Positions 28,001-37,264 are shown, numbered from the stretch's first letter. The stretch: 64,000 nt of DNA from Xylanimicrobium pachnodae JCM 13526 = NBRC 107786 (GCA_001592145.1 BCWJ01000001.1:1-64000), one strand, 5' to 3'. Notes: generated by a model from the letters alone, not told the origin. Numbers and translations are program-made.

Positions 28001-29783
28001 GTCCACGGCCACGATCACCGTGCGCCTGCGTGACGTCCAGGGCAACGCCCTGTCCGCATCGGGGGGAGCGGTCGAGATCTACCGCCTGTCCGGTGAGGGA
28101 GTGGTCGCGCCGACGGTGGACCACAACGATGGCACGTACACGACGACGATCCGCTCGTCCGCGCCGGGCGACGCGGTGGTCTCCTTCGCGCTGAACGGTG
28201 TGGCCGTGACCAGCAAGGCCGAGGTCATCACGTTCACCGATGCCCACATCCCGGCGTTGCCCCTGGTCCACCCGTCCAACGGCACCGAGGTGACCGGCAC
28301 GGCGGAGCCTGGCTCCACGGTCACGGTCAACGGCCCGAAGGGCGAGGAGCTGTGCGCGGTGAAGGTGGGCGGCCAGGGTGAGTTCACGTGTCTCCCGGAC
28401 CACCCCATCCCGGACACGACTTCCGTCGGCGTCACCGCGACCGTGGGCGAGCACTCGTCCCCGACCGCGATCGTGACGATCGACGCCAAGGCACCGGACG
28501 CGCCGCAGGTCGATCCGTCGAACGGCACCGTGTTCACGGGGACGGCCGAGCCCCTGTCGACAGTTGTCGCGAAGGACTCTCACGGCACCGAGCTGTGCCG
28601 TGCGGAGGCCGCTGCGGTGACGGGAGAGTTCATCTGCACGCCGCAGCAGAGTGTCGCCGATGGCGCCGAGGTGCTGGTCACGGCGACCGACGCCGTCGGC
28701 AACGAGTCCCACCCCACCCACGTGGAGGTGCACGCCCAGGCGCCCGACACGCCGGTGGTCAACCCCACCAAGGGCGACCTGGTGACCGGCACGGGCGGCG
28801 AAGCGGGTGACACCGTCGTCGTCAGCGACGACTCCGGCAACCTGTGCGAGACCACGATCGGCGCGGACCTGACCTGGGCGTGCGCACCGCATCCTGTCCC
28901 GGGGGACGGCGACACCATCACGGTGATAGTCACGAATCCGTTCGGTACCGACTCGGAGCCGGCGACGAAGGTGGTCGACGCCACCGCGCCGGAGAAGCCC
29001 ATCGTGAACCCGTCGAACGGGACCACGGTGACGGGCACGGCGGAGGCTGGGTCCACGGTGACGATCTCCACCCCGGACGGCACGAAGCTGTGCGCGGCCC
29101 CGGTGCCGGCGAGTGATGAAGCGGGCGGGACGTTCACCTGCACGCTCAATCCCGCGGTCGCCGACGGTACGAAGCTGGTGGCGACGGCAACCGACGAGGC
29201 GGGCAACGTGTCTCTTCCGCTGGAGTTCTTCACCGACTCCGCGGCGCCCGGGAAGCCGCACGTGAACCCGACGCGCGGCACCGTGGTCACCGGTACGACC
29301 GAGGCGAACGCCGAGGTCACGATCACCGACGCGAAGGACGTTCACCGGGTGCTGTGCCGGACCACGGCTGGTCCGAAAACGTCACTTCGAGTGCGTGCCG
29401 GAGACTCCGATCCCCGATGGGACGCACCTCGAGGTCTGGGCGCAGGACGGCGCGGGCAACGTGTCGAAGCCGGCGAAGGTCACCGTGGATGCCACCGCGC
29501 CTGGGCGGCCTGCCGTGGATCCTTCGAACGGCACAGCAGTCACGGGCACGGCCGAACCGGGCTCGACGGTCACGGTCACGGACAGCGATGGCTCCGAGCT
29601 GTGCACGGGTCGCGCCGCCGCGGTGACGGGTGCGTTCACCTGCACCCCGACCGATCGGATCCCGGACGGGACGACCGTGAACGTGGTGGCGACGGATGCG
29701 GCGGGCAACTCGTCCGAGTCCGTCCCGGTCACGGTCGACGGCCAGCGCCCGGACACACCGGCGGTGTCCCCGTCGCGGGGTGA
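22089..29783 (+). CDS. Giant secreted Ig-like repeat adhesin, N-terminal portion (frameshifted)
   Basis: Signal peptide MSSRRVRDARPTGFRGVVAA and following hydrophobic stretch, with likely cleavage after AMAAPAGA. An N-terminal domain, possibly propeller-like, spans to about residue 360. It is followed by an SdrD B-like domain (VYDDRNGDGTRQETDEPGVK, 370-437) and a GEVED-type domain ending GEVEDYQVYV (about 700). Then come 11 invasin/intimin-like (Big_1) repeats of about 105-125 residues (about 835-2050), and Ig-like (Big_6) repeats of about 83 residues with an L-C...F-x-C cysteine pair. The frame is coherent only to about 29379 in the fifth Big_6 repeat; the last 135 codons to the stop at 29783 are out of frame, and the true protein continues one frame over (29395-31518). 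Start ATG 22089 has a GGAG site. It is probably an adhesin or matrix-binding surface protein; no enzymatic domain is seen. Confidence 0.85.
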   Translation: MSSRRVRDARPTGFRGVVAAATSLAVATLGMVAAATAMAAPAGAEEGTALPLGDAQTMTTAPGWSLNPNALYGVQVDGDKLFEFPMDPATGVVTGDMTEVAKYNGVRFWGNTLAIDGGNGVRPRTIYLWQHDGTNVGRPTGAPTPAADYVGIAAYQEGSQTGSMYFVKKPQRASTVSGAPNYWSGGEVNQLTGEIYLAPGECTGIGGSGATLSIFNPATGTQKTASGLTNATPADKIFGSAVAPCPGAGNIGSDMVLDAAGNAYLFVPASGRNDWSTDTGTHMYLVRVVPGKDGELWPYNVVGMFTDEQGKPVGTNSMTYGAAYLNGDLYTAYADTSRWNPLSLRREAVTKADPVVVKYDLSAMQVAPVIDGVVYDDRNGDGTRQETDEPGVKGQTVAIYDADGVLRGTRTTDGSGSYSFILDSTDSDYTVRVVQPAINGIHAWQTGATTKFGAGASTVNNAQNHRNEAASSAAGTVEPPAGAMDQKADLSTFPAYTTVHVRTANEVSTVTMGVTTGKASFGDAAFQSTKKQNGPVLTGTDESLRLGAVRGDQTDGANKNEHTATDDGLVIAGPQGPMVLTGSQAVLAAGKSYDLIGLLRGQGAADARLSVWMAQTNNPTTFDGSQKVTADAGTAGAYAYATDTDALVHVTVPETSPARGVAPTWLRATATDKKSAITDPSNAGGQYAPAAGSAGDIPWTSLGEVEDYQVYVADAVVRIAAQTSSVAGADFGYTLTGVSSTNPSSTKDVLRPAQAGVMTTSSTPHAVSVVGKDVTITDTVPAGWRLTSADVVDTVTGAVVTGATVNPARHTVTVPGTALPKQADLTVRYTYTADADPDHSSWTVDKSSAAADGEDPITATVTVGDASGAPVPGATVSVTAPEGVRVSAVVDKKDGTYTATLTSEQEIDPAAIQAFVTVGGEPKPIGLGQEVRFTRGSASAKTSSFDVSRTAVSTDDAQGVSVTIRTKDVMGRPVAGQVTVDAPHGALIKTGDEPAAARVTVPTNDQGEATVAVLSATPGTFTISAELGGTPLKASNDVATFVVGAPSAGHSTFTVSPDPASSTQPATDKGAFTGTVTVRDAHDVAVPKAPVTLQIPAGLTATVDGSEHHNAGSAGMNITATADDKGQVVVTYTTRTASAYAVAALVNSAERVGDEVTLTFVSTAVDPHHGGTRWALDGSPMAVGGTIGVLITLKDAAGSPVLGVARTIAVTTDSAVKVSGVTELGEGRYSANLTTTVAGTYAVTVAADVAGTKAAITNSVSNGPAQDAVFSAGPASASNSTIRIPGDAMPLNGTQPVTVTVNDRFGNPVGDGTTVTLTAPSGLAFAGSCASNARTCDVTTDPSGLARASVTSGTAGDYQVTAAIGRDEVPAATKDGSPLDVARFTSSGKADATRSQWKITGLPPKKADGSDSYVGTFTARDEGGRSVADQAVIIHVPGVVAVYTVPDSDQVAPSRIDPEIDGTVTVATGSDGTAKVRFVSTKANTVPGYEVRATLGDTPVGATSFLTFVGTDPDVSRSGTTWELDRTSATADGTDRITATIRLVDATDNAVAGTVTVTPSSPSVTAGAARPVDGQVGVYTVDLTSATAGSFTASASVTVGSAKRIAPEALPFTFVAGPAALSASRYEVTADQVAADDAATHQVTATVRDAHGNPVAGEAVTFVVPAPAHFSGTSTSGSSTTLTVPTDDTGHASARIASPVEGDYAVTASITAGSLTGDPVTASFANGAADAKTSTWSVDTEGTRVADGVDGYPGSFQAYTSEHKIAPHATVLISVPDGVTVVRGGTSLPRGDSGAVAVTTDEQGRADVLFVSTKAGMYTGISAALGADQVASDAALTFVAGRIDLFGSEFAVARTGGSPTVVADGTQSWTATIRAKDSLGNPVAGLAEKLTVASVVDDARVAITKVIESSEVPGTYTALITSTTAATYRVSAEISGARIGGNRDVTFVVGAPVGERSDLRAAPVSVPADATSTATITVRLRDVQGNALSASGGAVEIYRLSGEGVVAPTVDHNDGTYTTTIRSSAPGDAVVSFALNGVAVTSKAEVITFTDAHIPALPLVHPSNGTEVTGTAEPGSTVTVNGPKGEELCAVKVGGQGEFTCLPDHPIPDTTSVGVTATVGEHSSPTAIVTIDAKAPDAPQVDPSNGTVFTGTAEPLSTVVAKDSHGTELCRAEAAAVTGEFICTPQQSVADGAEVLVTATDAVGNESHPTHVEVHAQAPDTPVVNPTKGDLVTGTGGEAGDTVVVSDDSGNLCETTIGADLTWACAPHPVPGDGDTITVIVTNPFGTDSEPATKVVDATAPEKPIVNPSNGTTVTGTAEAGSTVTISTPDGTKLCAAPVPASDEAGGTFTCTLNPAVADGTKLVATATDEAGNVSLPLEFFTDSAAPGKPHVNPTRGTVVTGTTEANAEVTITDAKDVHRVLCRTTAGPKTSLRVRAGDSDPRWDAPRGLGAGRRGQRVEAGEGHRGCHRAWAACRGSFERHSSHGHGRTGLDGHGHGQRWLRAVHGSRRRGDGCVHLHPDRSDPGRDDRERGGDGCGGQLVRVRPGHGRRPAPGHTGGVPVAG

Positions 29784-31518
29784 CAAGGTCACCGGCACGG
29801 TCGAACCTGGGGCGACCGCCACGGTCGCGACGCCCGAGGGCGTGGTGCTGTGCACCGTGCCGACGACGGCGAAGGGTCCCCACGCGGGCGAGTTCACCTG
29901 CACCCTCACGCCCGCCGTCGCCGACGGCACGGACCTGGAGGTCACGGCGAGCGATGCGGCCGGGAACGTCTCGGAACCCGCCCAGCTCCGGACCGACAGC
30001 CAGTCTCCGGAAGCGCCCGTGGTGAACCCGCCGCGCGGGGAGACCATCACGGGTGAGGCCGAGGCAGGCTCTCATGTGGTGGTCAAGGACGCCGGGGGCA
30101 AGGTCCTCGGAACGTACGACGTCGGTGAGGACGGCACCTGGTCCGTCACCCCGAAGCGGCCCTTGACGCCGGGAGAGGTGGTCTCCGCCACCGCGACCGA
30201 CGCCGCGGGCAACGTGTCCGACCCGGGTACCGGGGTGGTTCTGGGTGCTGTGGATCACCCCGGACTGACCCTGACGGTCGGTGTCGTCGCGAAGGACAGC
30301 GATGGCCGCACCGTCGAGGCGCTGGGGTCGGTGAACGACACGGTGAGGATCTCCTTCACCGTGACGAACACGGGTGACCAGCCGGTCAGCGGCCTGAAGA
30401 TCGCTTCGGCGTTCCCGATGGGGCATGCGGACGGTCTGACCGACATCGCGTGCCCGGCCTGGAAGGTCGAGGCGGGTCGAGCGATCACCTGCACGGCGAC
30501 GTACGACGTCACGCAGGTGGACATCGACAACGGCCACGTGGCCGTCGAGGCGGTGGCCACGGGCAAGGCCCGCCATGCCAACGGCGTCGAGGTCGCGGCG
30601 GTCACGTCCAACACGGCCTCTGGCCAGGTCGCGGTCGGCGGCGTCACCGCCGCAGCCCGCCTGACGGTCTCGGCCCGGGTCACCCGCACCGAGGGCGGCG
30701 AGACGGTGACCATCGGTCACGCCGACCACGCAGGCGACCTGGTGACGTACGTGTACACCGTGCTCAACACGGGCGGTGTCACGCTCGGCGACCCGCGGAT
30801 CGCCGACGCGCTGCCGGGGTTGGCGGACGTCGACTGCCCCGACGAGACGGTGGCCCCCGGGCAGACCCTCTCCTGCACGGCGTCGTACTCCGTCACGTGG
30901 CACGACGTCGAGGCGGGCCTGGTGGTCAACACCGCGACGGCCACCCTCGCGACCGCGGCGGGTGACCGGGTCGATGCCGGGGAGTCCACCGTGGTGGTGC
31001 CGACGGGCGACGCGTTCGAGCTCCTGGGGCACGAGCGGACGTCCGACCTGGAGAAGCGCGACACCGGTTCTCCGAACGGTGACAACCACGGGACCGGCGC
31101 CGTCGGGACCGAGACCGGCGGGACTGGCACCGGCACGACTGGCACCGGCACGACTGGCACCGGCACGACTGGCACCGGCACGACCGGCACCGGCACGACC
31201 GGCACCGGCACGACCGGCACCGGTGGCACCGGCGACGGTGTTCTCGGTGCTCCCCGGACCACCCCGGCTCCGGGTGCGGGCACCGGTCGGGCCGCTGGCT
31301 CGTCGGTCACGGACCCGGCGGGCCGATCCGATGCGGGTCGATCCGGTCAGGGAACCGTTCGGACGAGTGGTGCGCACGGTCCGTCGTTCGGCACCGGCGG
31401 CACCGCGGTCGGTGGCGGCTCGGTCCCCAGCCCGGCGCCTGCCGGGAACGGGCCTGCGGTCCTGGTGGCCGTGCTGACGCGGAGCCCGCGTGGCCTGCGC
31501 CGGTGGCAGGTCCGGTGA
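29395..31518 (+). CDS. Giant Ig-like repeat adhesin, C-terminal portion (continues the upstream frame after a frameshift)
   Basis: This frame completes the fifth Big_6 repeat (it opens PETPIPDGTHLEVWAQDGAG, matching P-I-P-D-x-T in its siblings) and adds three more Big_6 repeats; the last lacks the cysteine pair. Two DUF11-like domains follow (VTNTGDQPVSGLKI and VLNTGGVTLGDPRI), then a Thr/Gly-rich stalk built on a 15-bp repeat (31123-31227) and a short hydrophobic end PAVLVAVL with a basic tail RGLRRWQVR. The hydrophobic end is short for a cell-wall sorting signal. An LPGTG motif is encoded in the +1 frame just before it. The GTG at 29395 is probably not a real start; it is simply where the open frame becomes usable. 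A sortase gene lies 108 bases downstream. Confidence 0.82.
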   Translation: MPETPIPDGTHLEVWAQDGAGNVSKPAKVTVDATAPGRPAVDPSNGTAVTGTAEPGSTVTVTDSDGSELCTGRAAAVTGAFTCTPTDRIPDGTTVNVVATDAAGNSSESVPVTVDGQRPDTPAVSPSRGDKVTGTVEPGATATVATPEGVVLCTVPTTAKGPHAGEFTCTLTPAVADGTDLEVTASDAAGNVSEPAQLRTDSQSPEAPVVNPPRGETITGEAEAGSHVVVKDAGGKVLGTYDVGEDGTWSVTPKRPLTPGEVVSATATDAAGNVSDPGTGVVLGAVDHPGLTLTVGVVAKDSDGRTVEALGSVNDTVRISFTVTNTGDQPVSGLKIASAFPMGHADGLTDIACPAWKVEAGRAITCTATYDVTQVDIDNGHVAVEAVATGKARHANGVEVAAVTSNTASGQVAVGGVTAAARLTVSARVTRTEGGETVTIGHADHAGDLVTYVYTVLNTGGVTLGDPRIADALPGLADVDCPDETVAPGQTLSCTASYSVTWHDVEAGLVVNTATATLATAAGDRVDAGESTVVVPTGDAFELLGHERTSDLEKRDTGSPNGDNHGTGAVGTETGGTGTGTTGTGTTGTGTTGTGTTGTGTTGTGTTGTGGTGDGVLGAPRTTPAPGAGTGRAAGSSVTDPAGRSDAGRSGQGTVRTSGAHGPSFGTGGTAVGGGSVPSPAPAGNGPAVLVAVLTRSPRGLRRWQVR
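31123..31227 (+). repeat. 15-bp tandem repeat encoding (TGTGT)n
   Basis: Seven units of ACYGGCACCGGCACG (the last diverged), starting at 31123, 31138, 31153, 31168, 31183, 31198 and 31213. The first four have T at position 3 and the later ones C. The unit is a multiple of three, so copy-number change would lengthen or shorten the Thr-Gly stalk of the adhesin without shifting the frame. Confidence 0.9.
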
Positions 31519-31626
31519 TCCCGGGCTGACCGGACGGCCGGGCTCGGCCTCCCGCGGTGCTCACCGCCGGGGGCCGGGCCCGGTGCGGCGCGTGGCGCTG
31601 TGACTCGTCGACGAACAGGAGAGAAC

Positions 31627-32889
31627 GTGAGGCGCTTCATCGGAGCGGCGGCGGCCGCGGCACTGCTGGTCCTCGGGACGGGTGGGTTCGCCGCTGCGAC
31701 CTCGGCGGAGCCCGCGGGTTCCCCCCGTGACCACGTCACCGTGGACGACTGCACTCCGGGCGGCGACCAGCCCGCGGCGCGAGGGCGCGTCATGAACCCG
31801 ACGGATGCGGACCGCGTGTTCGACGTCCAGATCTTCTACATCACCGGGGAGGGCACCGTCGTGGCGCGGTCGAGCGTCACGGTGAGCGTCGCGGCCGGTG
31901 AGACCGAACCGTGGCGGTCCGCGGCGGAGCCGGTGGAGCAGGGGTCGCCGACGGCGATCCAGTGCGTGGTCGGCGCGGCCACGAGCGAGGTGGCGCCCCT
32001 GGCCGGCTCGGGGTCGGATGCCGGCTCGGTTGCTGCGGCGTGGACCGCATGGCGGTGGCCGGCCGCCGGTGTCCTGGCTCTCGTCGCCGTGGGGGCGGTG
32101 CTGCGTGCGGTGTCGCTGTATCGCGCGCCCACCGCACCGGAGGCGCCGGCTGTCGCGGAAGTCCGTCGCCGTCTCCGCCGTCGTGATCGCCGTCGGCGTC
32201 GGCTGCTGGTGGTGCGTCCGGTCGCGGTGGCGGTGGTGGCGCTGGCCGCCGCGGGGCTCGCGGTGGGTACTGCGGGGCTGTCGGCCGGGGCGACGCGGGA
32301 GGTCGGTTCCGCGACCGGTGCTACGACGGGAACGCAGTCTGTGACGCCGCCGTCCGTGGTGACGCTCCCGGACATGGACGGCAACGCCGTCGTCGCCGAT
32401 CCGGGCTCGGTCCCGACCGGTGCCGAGGTCGACCAGATGGACCTGGTCGACGACGCCGGAGTGCGCATCCGGATCCCGGAGGTGGGACTGGACGCGCCGC
32501 TGGGCGAGGTCAACGAGGTGGACAACATGATCCGGCCGCCGGGGTTCACGGCGGCCTACCGGGTGCGCAACCGAGGTGTCGGCCTGGACGACGCCGCGCA
32601 GGGCACGGTGTACGTCGCGATGCACTCGGTGCGCGGTGGGCGTGCGCCCGGGAACGCGTTGATCGATGTCGAGGCGGGGGCGCCCACGGTCGCGGCGGGC
32701 GACACGGTCCGGATCGGTGACCTGGTGTACCGCGTCGAGTCGGCCGAGCTGATCGCGAAGACGGAGCTGCCCTCGGTGGACTCGTTGTGGACCGACGAGC
32801 CGGGTCGCCTGGTGATCGTGACGTGCCTGCAGCGTACGGAAGGGCGGTCGTTGCAGAACCTGGTGGTGGTGGCGACGCTCGAGGGCTGA
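31627..32889 (+). CDS. Sortase with N-terminal secreted domain and two further membrane segments
   Basis: A 420-residue protein. Residues 1-26 are a signal peptide. Residues 30-135 form a small extracellular domain with two cysteines (42, 113). Residues 144-165 are a membrane helix, then a very basic cytoplasmic segment (R-R-R-L-R-R-R-D-R-R-R-R-R, 180-192), a second helix at 193-217, and a C-terminal sortase domain. Catalytic residues are visible as His333 in VYVAMHSVRGG, Cys400 in LVIVTCLQR and Arg407 before a conserved Asn. The motif resembles class F or E actinobacterial sortases. Start GTG 31627 has an AGGAG site five bases upstream; the earlier in-frame GTG at 31600 lacks one. Its position 108 bases after the adhesin gene suggests it anchors that protein. 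Confidence 0.88.
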   Translation: MRRFIGAAAAAALLVLGTGGFAAATSAEPAGSPRDHVTVDDCTPGGDQPAARGRVMNPTDADRVFDVQIFYITGEGTVVARSSVTVSVAAGETEPWRSAAEPVEQGSPTAIQCVVGAATSEVAPLAGSGSDAGSVAAAWTAWRWPAAGVLALVAVGAVLRAVSLYRAPTAPEAPAVAEVRRRLRRRDRRRRRLLVVRPVAVAVVALAAAGLAVGTAGLSAGATREVGSATGATTGTQSVTPPSVVTLPDMDGNAVVADPGSVPTGAEVDQMDLVDDAGVRIRIPEVGLDAPLGEVNEVDNMIRPPGFTAAYRVRNRGVGLDDAAQGTVYVAMHSVRGGRAPGNALIDVEAGAPTVAAGDTVRIGDLVYRVESAELIAKTELPSVDSLWTDEPGRLVIVTCLQRTEGRSLQNLVVVATLEG

Positions 32890-32907
32890 GCGACTCACAG
32901 CGCCAAA

Positions 32908-32937
32908 CTTGACTCGTTCAAGATAGCGGGTCAGGAT
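32908..32937 (+). promoter_or_regulatory. furA promoter with FurA-type palindrome
   Basis: CTTGA-CTCGT-TCAAG (32908-32922) is a 5-bp inverted repeat covering the -35 hexamer TTGACT (32909-32914). With a 17-base spacer, CAGGAT (32932-32937) forms the -10. The ATG at 32944 is six bases beyond, consistent with a leaderless transcript. A FurA-type repressor binding here would autoregulate furA-katG, as known for streptomycetes and mycobacteria. Confidence 0.65.
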
Positions 32938-32943
32938 CGGGCC

Positions 32944-33384
32944 ATGCTCACCCCGGACGACGTCAGCGCCATGTTGCGCCAGGCGTCGTTGCGTGTGACC
33001 AAGCCCCGTCTCGCCGTCGTCGCCGCCGTCGACAAGCTGCCGCACGCGGACACCGAGTCCGTCATCGCGGCGGTCCGTGCGGAGCTCCCGCACGTGTCGC
33101 ACCAGGCTGTTTACGACTCGTTGCACACCCTCAGCGACCTGGGTGTCCTGCGCCGGATCCAGCCGGCCGGCTCCGTCGCGCGGTACGAGACGCGGGTCGG
33201 GGACAACCATCACCATCTGGTGTGCCGATCGTGTGGCGCCGTCGCAGATGCGGACTGCGCCATCGGCGAGACCCTGTGCCTGACGCCGTCGAACACGCAC
33301 GGCTTCCGCATCGACGAGGCGGAAGTCGTGTACTGGGGGCTCTGCCCCCGGTGCGCCGATGGTGACGCGAGCCCCCCTCCGTAA
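32944..33384 (+). CDS. furA: Fur family peroxide/iron-responsive repressor (FurA)
   Basis: A 146-residue Fur-family regulator. The winged helix contains VSHQAVYDSLHTLSDLGVLR. The metal-sensing part has N-H-H-H-L-V-C-R-S-C-G, followed by the second pair C-P-R-C near the C-terminus that forms the structural zinc site. The pairing with katG 39 bases downstream identifies it as the FurA/CatR-type repressor that is inactivated by peroxide. Start ATG 32944 follows the promoter closely; no internal alternative is convincing. Confidence 0.9.
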   Translation: MLTPDDVSAMLRQASLRVTKPRLAVVAAVDKLPHADTESVIAAVRAELPHVSHQAVYDSLHTLSDLGVLRRIQPAGSVARYETRVGDNHHHLVCRSCGAVADADCAIGETLCLTPSNTHGFRIDEAEVVYWGLCPRCADGDASPPP

Positions 33385-33404
33385 CCGCCCCACCCCAGAA
33401 ATGA

Positions 33405-35603
<2,199 letters not shown>

Positions 35604-35618
35604 CCCGCTCCCACCGCG

Positions 35619-35675
35619 CGAACGTCCCGCGTTGTCGGCTTCCACCCGCTGGAGGCCGACGACGCGGGACGTTCG
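35619..35675. terminator. Strong bidirectional hairpin between katG and the Cof-type hydrolase
   Basis: Left arm 35619-35643 and right arm 35651-35675 pair over 25 bases with only two departures (G-U wobbles on one strand) around a 7-base loop, ACCCGCT. It lies between convergent genes. There is no T tract, as is usual for actinobacterial terminators, so termination or mRNA 3'-end protection is inferred from stem strength and position. Confidence 0.8.
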
Positions 35676-35692
35676 TCGTCAACGCCCGGCGC

Positions 35693-36541
35693 TCAGGCGA
35701 GCAGCTCCGCCAACGTGCGCACCACGCCGTGGTCCCGGTGGGACGGCGCCGTGTACCGGGCCGCCTCCAGCACCGCCGGGTGCGCGTTCTCCATGGCGAA
35801 CGACCAGTGCGCCAGGCGCATCATCTCCAGGTCGTTGAGGTAGTCACCGAACACGACCGTCTGCGCGGGCGTCACGCCCAGGTCGGCCTGGATCAGCTCG
35901 ACCGCGGTGCCCTTGGACACGCGCGGGTCCATGACGTCCACCCAGTTCTGCCCGGAGACCACCACCTGCGCGCGACCGTCGGCCCCGAGCGGCTCCAGGG
36001 CGGGGGCGACGACGGCGGAGGCGTCCTCGAAGTCGAACACGGCCACCTTGAGGATCTCGTCGTCCACGGCTTCGAGCGCCGCGACGGGCAGCACGTTGGC
36101 CACCAGGTCCAGCGCCTTGTAGTAGCGGTCGGCCTCGTTCCAGAAGGCCTCGTCGGCGCGGTCCACGTAGGCGCCGCGCCGCCCGCACACCACGATGCCG
36201 GCGTCGCGCGGGGTCTGCGCCACCGCGGCGCGGACGCGTCGGACCGTCTCGGCTGCCACCGCCGGGGCCAGGGGAGTGGTGTGCAGCGCCTGACCGTCGC
36301 GCATGACGATCGACCCGTTCTCCGCCACCACCGGCATACCCGCCAGGTGGGAGTCGAACATCTGGGCGAGCGTCGCGTACTGCCGCCCGCTGGCCGGGCA
36401 GAACACGATGCCTCGCTCACGCATCAGGTCGAGCAGCGGCCAGAAGTCCGCGGGGATGTGCTTGTTCTCGTCGAGCAGCGTGCCGTCCATGTCGGCGACG
36501 ACGAGGCGGAGGTCGCGGGGAGCGTCGAGCCAGGAGTTCAC
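35693..36541 (-). CDS. Cof-type HAD family phosphatase
   Basis: A 282-residue haloacid dehalogenase-family protein with the catalytic motif VVADMDGTLLDENK, motif II IVFCPASGRQ, a conserved Lys in SKGTAVELIQ and motif IV GDYLNDLEMM. The C2B-type cap between motifs II and III identifies the Cof/YbiV-like group of sugar-phosphate or flavin-phosphate phosphatases. The start is taken as GTG at 36541 (VNSWLDAPRDLRLVV), preceded by GAGGA; no ATG occurs before the catalytic motif in a better context. It converges on katG across the hairpin. Confidence 0.88.
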   Translation of the reverse strand: MNSWLDAPRDLRLVVADMDGTLLDENKHIPADFWPLLDLMRERGIVFCPASGRQYATLAQMFDSHLAGMPVVAENGSIVMRDGQALHTTPLAPAVAAETVRRVRAAVAQTPRDAGIVVCGRRGAYVDRADEAFWNEADRYYKALDLVANVLPVAALEAVDDEILKVAVFDFEDASAVVAPALEPLGADGRAQVVVSGQNWVDVMDPRVSKGTAVELIQADLGVTPAQTVVFGDYLNDLEMMRLAHWSFAMENAHPAVLEAARYTAPSHRDHGVVRTLAELLA

Positions 36542-36644
36542 TCCTCGATCTTCCCATCGCCGTGTACCGTCACCCGGTCGGCGGCTTGAGGGTGACCTGT
36601 TGGTGATCCGTTCCGCGGCCGATTCTCTAGGATTGGTACCCCTC

Positions 36645-37202
36645 ATGACTCCTCTGACCGAGAAGCAGGTGCGCGCCAGCTTCGTCAACGCCTCGAAGCG
36701 CGAGGCCAATCAGGCCACCCTGCCGGACCTGGCCGCCATCAACTGGGACGGCCTCGACTACCTGGGCTGGCGGGACCGCAAGGCACCGCTGGTCGCGTAC
36801 GTCATCGTCCCCAGGGTGGACGACGACGTCGACGCCGACGGTGTGACCGACGGTGTGACCGGCGGCGTGACCGGCGGCGTGACGGGGGTGTTGCTGCGGG
36901 CCGGCGACGCGAAGGGCGGCCGACCGCGGCGCAAGGGCGTGTGCGCGTGGTGCGAGGACGTGGTCGCCACCGCCGACGTCTCCCTGTACGTCGCGCGCCG
37001 CGGTGGTGCGCCGGGCCGCAACGGCAACACGATCGGCACGCTGATCTGCACGGACTTCCGCTGCTCGCGCAACGTGCGACGCGTGCCGCTGCTCGCCGAG
37101 GCCACCACACCCGAGGCGAAGGCGGAACTCACCGCGCGCCGCATCGAAGGCCTGCGCGAGCGCGCCGCCCGTTTCGCCGCCGAGGTCGCCTCGACCCGCT
37201 GA
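36645..37202 (+). CDS. FBP domain-containing protein (treble-clef zinc finger)
   Basis: A 185-residue protein starting MTPLTEKQVRASFVNASKRE. The C-terminal half has C-A-W-C (about residue 103) and a later C-T-D-F-R-C-S-R, the four-cysteine zinc site of the FBP_C (fibronectin-binding-like, EF-G-associated) family. The name 'fibronectin-binding' is historical; related proteins bind elongation factor G and are linked to fusidic-acid resistance. Residues 66-81 are four GVT(D/G) repeats from a 12-bp tandem duplication. A TAGGAT -10 element lies just upstream of the ATG. Confidence 0.82.
   Translation: MTPLTEKQVRASFVNASKREANQATLPDLAAINWDGLDYLGWRDRKAPLVAYVIVPRVDDDVDADGVTDGVTGGVTGGVTGVLLRAGDAKGGRPRRKGVCAWCEDVVATADVSLYVARRGGAPGRNGNTIGTLICTDFRCSRNVRRVPLLAEATTPEAKAELTARRIEGLRERAARFAAEVASTR
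36840..36887 (+). repeat. 12-bp tandem repeat in the FBP protein gene
   Basis: Four 12-bp units of the form GGYGTGACCGRC encode GVTD-GVTG-GVTG-GVTG. The repeat is inserted in a surface loop region ahead of the zinc-finger half and is frame-neutral. Confidence 0.85.
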
Positions 37203-37264
37203 CGCCGCGATCCGCTGACACTGCGACCTGCTGACTCAGCCACCCGCTGACCCGCCGCCTGCTG

